Assembly (NCBI GenBank): GCA_026414575.1
Contig: JAOAIS010000005.1
Span: 1-39,545, forward strand
Length of the DNA: 39,545 nt
Direction of reading: 5' to 3'
Source: Aquificaceae bacterium
GTDB lineage: Bacteria; Aquificota; Aquificia; Aquificales; Aquificaceae
Of the stretch, positions 36,199 to 39,545 are shown one piece after another. The translations under genes and the position numbers were made by a program. Under the pieces are notes generated by a model, which had not been told where the DNA came from, ran no database searches, and saw nothing but the letters and a program-made list of their open reading frames with translations. Each line of letters begins with the position of its first letter. The stretch's first letter is position 1.

Positions 36199-36286
36199 GG
36201 CGAGGTGCCGGAGTGGTCGAACGGGGCGGTCTCGAAAATCGCTGTGGGTTCAGGGCCCACCGGGGGTTCGAATCCCTCCCTCGCCG
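36199..36286 (+). tRNA. tRNA-Ser (anticodon CGA)
   Basis: This 88-base gene folds as a class II tRNA. The acceptor stem is GGCGAGG with CCTCGCC and a G discriminator. The anticodon stem GCGGT/ATCGC holds the loop CTCGAAA, giving anticodon CGA, which reads UCG. The variable arm is long (GTGGG with CCCAC), and the T arm carries GTTCGAAT. The 3' CCA is not encoded. The phosphatidyltransferase gene begins 12 bases after its end, so the tRNA is probably processed from a shared transcript. Confidence 0.97.
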
Positions 36287-36298
36287 TAGGAGGTAGTT

Positions 36299-36874
36299 GT
36301 GAGCTATCTTGTAAGGGAGCTAAAGCCTGCCTTTGAAAGGTTTGTAGAGCCCCTTGTAAATTTACTGCAGAAGCTTGGTGTAACACCAAACCTGATAACA
36401 GTTGCTGGCCTTATCCTTACAGCCCTTGGCTCCCTCGCACTATACTACGGAAGTAATCTTTTTAGTTTTTTACTACTGCTGGCTGGTGCCCTCTCTGACG
36501 CCTTTGACGGAAGTCTTGCAAGAAGGCTTGGAAAAACATCTTCTTTCGGGGCCCTCCTTGATTCTCTTTCCGATAGGATTTCTGATGCTATGCCCTTTAT
36601 AGCCATAGCTCTATCATCCCAGGACAGGACGCTTTCTCTTGTCGCCCTGTTAGCCCTTCTCTTTTCCTACACAGTTAGCTACACCAAAGCGAGGGCGGAG
36701 GGTCTTGGCTACGAGATGAAGGTGGGTCTTTTTGAAAGACCAGAAAGGTGGATTCTTTTGCTTGTGGGTATTTTCTTTGATATGTTGTTTTTAGTCTTAA
36801 CTATCATAGCCTTTGGTTCCTTATTGACAACTATTCAAAGGGTTTACGTTTTTAAAAAACTTGCAAGGAGGTAA
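36299..36874 (+). CDS. CDP-alcohol phosphatidyltransferase
   Basis: This 191-residue membrane enzyme carries the complete CDP-alcohol phosphotransferase signature: Asp67, Asp70, Gly71, Ala74, Arg75, Gly84, Asp88 and Asp92 (DAFDGSLARR ... GALLDSLSD). It joins a CDP-linked lipid to an alcohol phosphate or inositol-type headgroup. The short LVRELKPAFERF lead and overall pattern resemble the inositol-phosphate/archaetidylinositol-like group as much as PgsA, so the headgroup is open. GTG is the start, with AGGAGG before it. It is directly downstream of the tRNA gene. Confidence 0.85.
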   Translation: MSYLVRELKPAFERFVEPLVNLLQKLGVTPNLITVAGLILTALGSLALYYGSNLFSFLLLLAGALSDAFDGSLARRLGKTSSFGALLDSLSDRISDAMPFIAIALSSQDRTLSLVALLALLFSYTVSYTKARAEGLGYEMKVGLFERPERWILLLVGIFFDMLFLVLTIIAFGSLLTTIQRVYVFKKLARR

Positions 36875-36877
36875 GAC

Positions 36878-37315
36878 ATGATACCCAAAGACCTTTTCGA
36901 GCTTATGCGCAAGGTAGGTGTATTTCCCGCAGTTTTGGCCACGGCAGATAAAGATGGCAATGTCCACCTTACATTTGTAACTTGGATTTATCCCATAGAT
37001 GAGAAAACCATAAGGGTTGCTCTTAGCTCCAACGCCAAAAGCTCAAAGAATCTACTACAGACAGGGCGGGCATGTCTTATGCTCATGGCGCAGAACACTT
37101 CCTTGGCTTGCTGCGGAAAAGCCGCGTTGTTTCAAGACAGAATAGAAGAGGTAAAGTTTCCTGTTTCTGTTTTTGAAATAAGACTGGAAAGTGTAGAGGA
37201 TGCCCTTTTCCCCGGTGGCACTATTACTGGTACCATACCCTTTATGCACACGGGTGACCTGCAAAAAGCTGGGGAGCTTGACCAGATGGTGTTGGAAGCC
37301 CTAAGGAGCCTATGA
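36878..37315 (+). CDS. Pyridoxamine 5'-phosphate oxidase-like flavin split-barrel protein
   Basis: This 145-residue protein has the split-barrel flavin fold (VFPAVLATADKDGNVHLTFV, then TIRVALSSNAKSSKNLLQTG, where the serines and lysine would bind FMN phosphate). Members of this family reduce or bind flavins or heme. It is too short and different to be a true PdxH. It begins four bases after the previous gene, with a GGAGG site, and overlaps the ATPase gene (ATGA). Confidence 0.75.
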   Translation: MIPKDLFELMRKVGVFPAVLATADKDGNVHLTFVTWIYPIDEKTIRVALSSNAKSSKNLLQTGRACLMLMAQNTSLACCGKAALFQDRIEEVKFPVSVFEIRLESVEDALFPGGTITGTIPFMHTGDLQKAGELDQMVLEALRSL

Positions 37316-38076
37316 GTACTGTAGTAGATATAAAGGGTATTAGCTTAAGCATAGGTGGAAGGGATATTCTAAAAGATATAAACTTTGAAGTTTATGAGGG
37401 GGAGATTTTTACCATACTGGGAGGTAGTGGGAGTGGAAAGACTACAATAACCAAGTGTATAGTGGGTCTTTACAAACCAACCTCTGGAAGTATAAAGCTT
37501 TTCAACAGGGACATATCAACGTTGAGTCAGATAGAGCTTGACAATATAAGGAAGGATGTGGGTTATGTCTTTCAGGGTGCTGCTCTTTTTGACAGTCTCA
37601 GAGTTTGGGAAAATGTAATGTTCTACCATCTTGAACATAACAGGATTGAAGAAAGGAAGCTAAAATCTATGGCTATTAGGTACTTGGAAATGGTTGGTCT
37701 TGCAGAGGAACACCTCGACCTTTACCCCTCTGAGCTCTCGGGGGGTATGAAAAAAAGGGTAGGCATAGCCAGAGCCATCGCCACAGACCCAAAACTCATC
37801 ATCTACGACGAGCCCACATCTGGTCTGGACCCTATAACCAGCAGGCTTATAGACGAGCTTATCCTAGACCTCAGAAATAGGACAGGCTCTACCGCCATAG
37901 TGGTATCTCACGATCTTGTGTCCGCCTTTTCCATATCGGACAGAATCCTCATTCTTAGAGAGGGGGAGGTGCTTCAGATAGGCTCAAAGGGAGAAATTCT
38001 TAACTCCTCACTGCCCTTTGTCAGAGAGTTTTTAAAAAAGGGGCTTGGTGACCTTTATGAAGCAAGAAGAGCCTGA
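37312..38076 (+). CDS. mlaF: MlaF-like ABC transporter ATPase
   Basis: This 254-residue ATPase has Walker A GGSGSGKT (37-44), signature LSGGM (142-146), Walker B IIYDEP (163-168) and the MlaF/Ttg2A-type ending with SISDRILILREGEVLQ. In the Mla system it powers phospholipid movement between the two membranes, with MlaE permease and MlaD. Neither partner gene is adjacent, so they must be elsewhere. It follows lipid-related genes and overlaps the convergent cyclopropane synthase gene by 22 bases. Confidence 0.85.
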   Translation: MSTVVDIKGISLSIGGRDILKDINFEVYEGEIFTILGGSGSGKTTITKCIVGLYKPTSGSIKLFNRDISTLSQIELDNIRKDVGYVFQGAALFDSLRVWENVMFYHLEHNRIEERKLKSMAIRYLEMVGLAEEHLDLYPSELSGGMKKRVGIARAIATDPKLIIYDEPTSGLDPITSRLIDELILDLRNRTGSTAIVVSHDLVSAFSISDRILILREGEVLQIGSKGEILNSSLPFVREFLKKGLGDLYEARRA

Positions 38077-39248
38077 CCTAAATATCTTCTCATTATTGGA
38101 TAGCTGTTAACCACGCCCTTAGAAAGGAGAAACTGAAAGAGGTGATTACTACCTATTCGGAAAGACACCGCCGATGCGACAAGGTATAGCTCCCACATCC
38201 TGAAGAATTCTTCACCATATTTTTCCAAAATCCAGTCCTTAGCTTTGTAGAATCTCCTGAGCCACTCTTTTAGGGTAAGATAGTAATGTATCCTCCAATC
38301 ATCTATATCTATAAGGTTGAAATCAAAACCTTTGATAGCTCCAAGCACCTCCTCTATGGATGGTAAGTAGCCTCCAGGGAAGATGTACTTTCTTATCCAT
38401 CTGCTCTGGCTTGATTTATGTACTTTACCTATTGTATGAAGAAGAAAAAGCCCACCCCTTTCAATAACACTGTTAACTATGTCAAAAAACTTTCTGTGCC
38501 GTCCTTTGCCCACATGCTCAAACATGCCTACAGAAACCACCTTGTTGAAGCTCCTGCCGAGGGAAGGTAAATCTTCGTAGTGCATAAGGTAAACATCCGC
38601 CAACCTTTCCAAACCAAGCTCCTTTATCCTTTTCTTTACCCATTCATACTGATTTCTGGATAGTGTAATGCCTATAGACCTTGTCCTGTATAGGTGGGCT
38701 GTCTCGACAACTATGGAGCCCCAACCACAGCCTATGTCTAAAAGCCTATCTCCTTCCTTTAATTGGAGCTTCTCGTAGATTATTCTTCTTTTTTCTCTTT
38801 GGGCTTCTTCAAGGGTCATGTTTGGTTCCAAGAAAAAAGCGCATGAATAAGTCATGGATTCATCCAGCCAAAGTTTGTAGAAGTCGTTCCCAAGGTCGTA
38901 ATGCTTTCTAACTTCTCTACCCTCAATATGCTTAATGAAGCTAATGGCTTTGAGAATAGACCTAACAAAGTAGCCCAATGCGTCCTTAATGTGTTTCACC
39001 TCTTGGCCTTTCATATACTCCATGCAAGAAGTTATTATCTCTTCAAGGTCACCTTCTACTATGATGTCTCCTCTCATGTAAGCCTCTCCAAAACCCATTT
39101 CTGGATCTCTGAAAACTTCTCTCAGGACCCTATGATTCAAAACTTTTATTCTATGCTTACCACCACCTATACATGAACCGTCTGGGAGTTCAACCCCTAA
39201 CCCTTCACCAAAGTTTTGGTTTATATGTTCTATGACTTTTTCTATCAT
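38055..39248 (-). CDS. cfa: Cyclopropane-fatty-acyl-phospholipid synthase
   Basis: This 397-residue enzyme methylates the double bond of membrane fatty acids using S-adenosylmethionine. The motif I loop LLDIGCGWGS is at about 169-178, and HYDLGNDFY with MTYSCAFF at 117-138 is the classic Cfa substrate segment; SVGMFEHVG follows later. Aquificales are known for cyclopropane C21 fatty acids, so this fits the organism. Its promoter, TTGACA-17-TATACT, is the best in the window. A GAGGAGG site precedes the ATG. Confidence 0.95.
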   Translation of the reverse strand: MIEKVIEHINQNFGEGLGVELPDGSCIGGGKHRIKVLNHRVLREVFRDPEMGFGEAYMRGDIIVEGDLEEIITSCMEYMKGQEVKHIKDALGYFVRSILKAISFIKHIEGREVRKHYDLGNDFYKLWLDESMTYSCAFFLEPNMTLEEAQREKRRIIYEKLQLKEGDRLLDIGCGWGSIVVETAHLYRTRSIGITLSRNQYEWVKKRIKELGLERLADVYLMHYEDLPSLGRSFNKVVSVGMFEHVGKGRHRKFFDIVNSVIERGGLFLLHTIGKVHKSSQSRWIRKYIFPGGYLPSIEEVLGAIKGFDFNLIDIDDWRIHYYLTLKEWLRRFYKAKDWILEKYGEEFFRMWELYLVASAVSFRIGSNHLFQFLLSKGVVNSYPIMRRYLGQALLAS

Positions 39249-39270
39249 TTGCTAATCCTCCTCAATCCTA

Positions 39271-39299
39271 AGTATAAAGACATTAAGCTATTGTGTCAA
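39271..39299 (-). promoter_or_regulatory. Promoter of cfa
   Basis: On the minus strand a perfect TTGACA (39299-39294) is followed after 17 bp by TATACT (39276-39271). It lies back to back with the guaA promoter. Confidence 0.75.
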
Positions 39300-39306
39300 G
39301 CTGGTT

Positions 39307-39312
39307 TATAAT
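39307..39312 (+). promoter_or_regulatory. -10 box of guaA
   Basis: TATAAT ends ten bases before the GTG start of guaA, so the leader would be about three bases. There is no convincing -35 and no clear Shine-Dalgarno sequence. Confidence 0.5.
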
Positions 39313-39322
39313 TATCCTGAAA

Positions 39323-39545
39323 GTGATTAAAAGGTCTGTTCTGGTTCTAAATTTTGGCTCACAGTATGTGCAGTTAATAGCAAGGAGAATAAGGGAGCTT
39401 GGGGAATACAGTGAGATAGTCCCCTACAACCTATCCGCCGAGGAAATAAAGAATAAAAATCCTTACTGCATCATACTCTCGGGTGGTCCTGCCTCCGTTT
39501 ATGAAAAGGATGCACCAAAGCCTGACCCTGAAATATACAACTTAG
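39323..39545 (+). CDS. guaA: GMP synthase GuaA, N-terminal part (cut by window end)
   Basis: The last 223 bases encode the start of the glutamine amidotransferase domain of GMP synthase, which makes GMP from XMP. Visible family features are [20 protein letters not shown] at the beginning and [16 protein letters not shown]; the catalytic cysteine lies beyond the window. GTG at 39323 is the start. It is divergent from cfa. Confidence 0.93.
   Translation, partial: MIKRSVLVLNFGSQYVQLIARRIRELGEYSEIVPYNLSAEEIKNKNPYCIILSGGPASVYEKDAPKPDPEIYNL

Overview
The window is a gene-dense, moderately AT-rich piece of bacterial chromosome. It almost certainly comes from the Aquificota (Aquificaceae, in the Hydrogenobacter/Thermocrinis/Hydrogenivirga/Aquifex neighbourhood). 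I infer this from a close relative of the Aquifex aeolicus histone-deacetylase-like protein HDLP, an NSS transporter of the family that includes Aquifex LeuT, a thermophile-type TtuA/TtuB 2-thiouridine system, heavy use of ATA and AGG/AGA codons, and the scattering of biosynthetic genes into short mixed operons. I see no prophage, CRISPR array, intact insertion sequence or rRNA. There is one tRNA gene, tRNA-Ser(CGA).

Layout. 1-1080: apparently non-coding or decayed DNA. 1081-6128 (+): an operon with stop/start overlaps encoding an LL-diaminopimelate-type aminotransferase, an NSS symporter, a CBS/degenerate-GGDEF/Cache sensor and the HDLP-like deacetylase. 9158-6328 (-): a PhnD-like periplasmic binding protein and a dCache-PAS-GGDEF diguanylate cyclase. 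9267-11584 (+): thiS-thiG-hemG. 17113-11570 (-): panD, a helical-repeat protein, tilS, ftsH, leuC and a Mut7-C protein. 17691-20743 (+): ilvE, an M28-like protein with a degraded metal site, lolA and a GNAT acetyltransferase. 23622-20718 (-): a GYD protein, an unknown helical protein, metF, ttuB and, after a gap, ttuA. 23846-27321 (+): pilT-pilC, then ychF. 27322-27882: a decayed gene. 27883-31805 (+): hslO (Hsp33), then the conserved rpsB-tsf-pyrH-frr block. 32176-35062 (+): tatA/B-tatC-epimerase-pyrD. 36173-35016 (-): an O-antigen ligase/polymerase. 36199-38076 (+): tRNA-Ser, CDP-alcohol phosphatidyltransferase, flavin split-barrel protein and an MlaF-like ATPase. 39248-38055 (-): cyclopropane fatty acid synthase. 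39323-end (+): the start of guaA.

How the genes work together. Most are housekeeping: thiamin thiazole sulfur chemistry, heme, leucine/branched-chain and pantothenate synthesis, tRNA modification, translation factors, protein export and membrane lipids. The less ordinary parts are the transporter/sensor/deacetylase operon, the binding-protein/diguanylate-cyclase pair, the likely inactive M28 protein, and a structured rpsB leader. That leader can be drawn as a pseudoknot reaching the Shine-Dalgarno sequence, and it is the best candidate here for an undescribed regulatory element.

Transcription signals are unusually readable. Several TATAAT boxes lie only 6-14 bases before the start codon (phnD, ilvE, ychF, guaA, the O-antigen ligase), which implies leaderless or nearly leaderless mRNAs. 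Four convergent gene pairs overlap at their 3' ends. All functional calls are by recognition of sequence motifs; no search or folding program was run.
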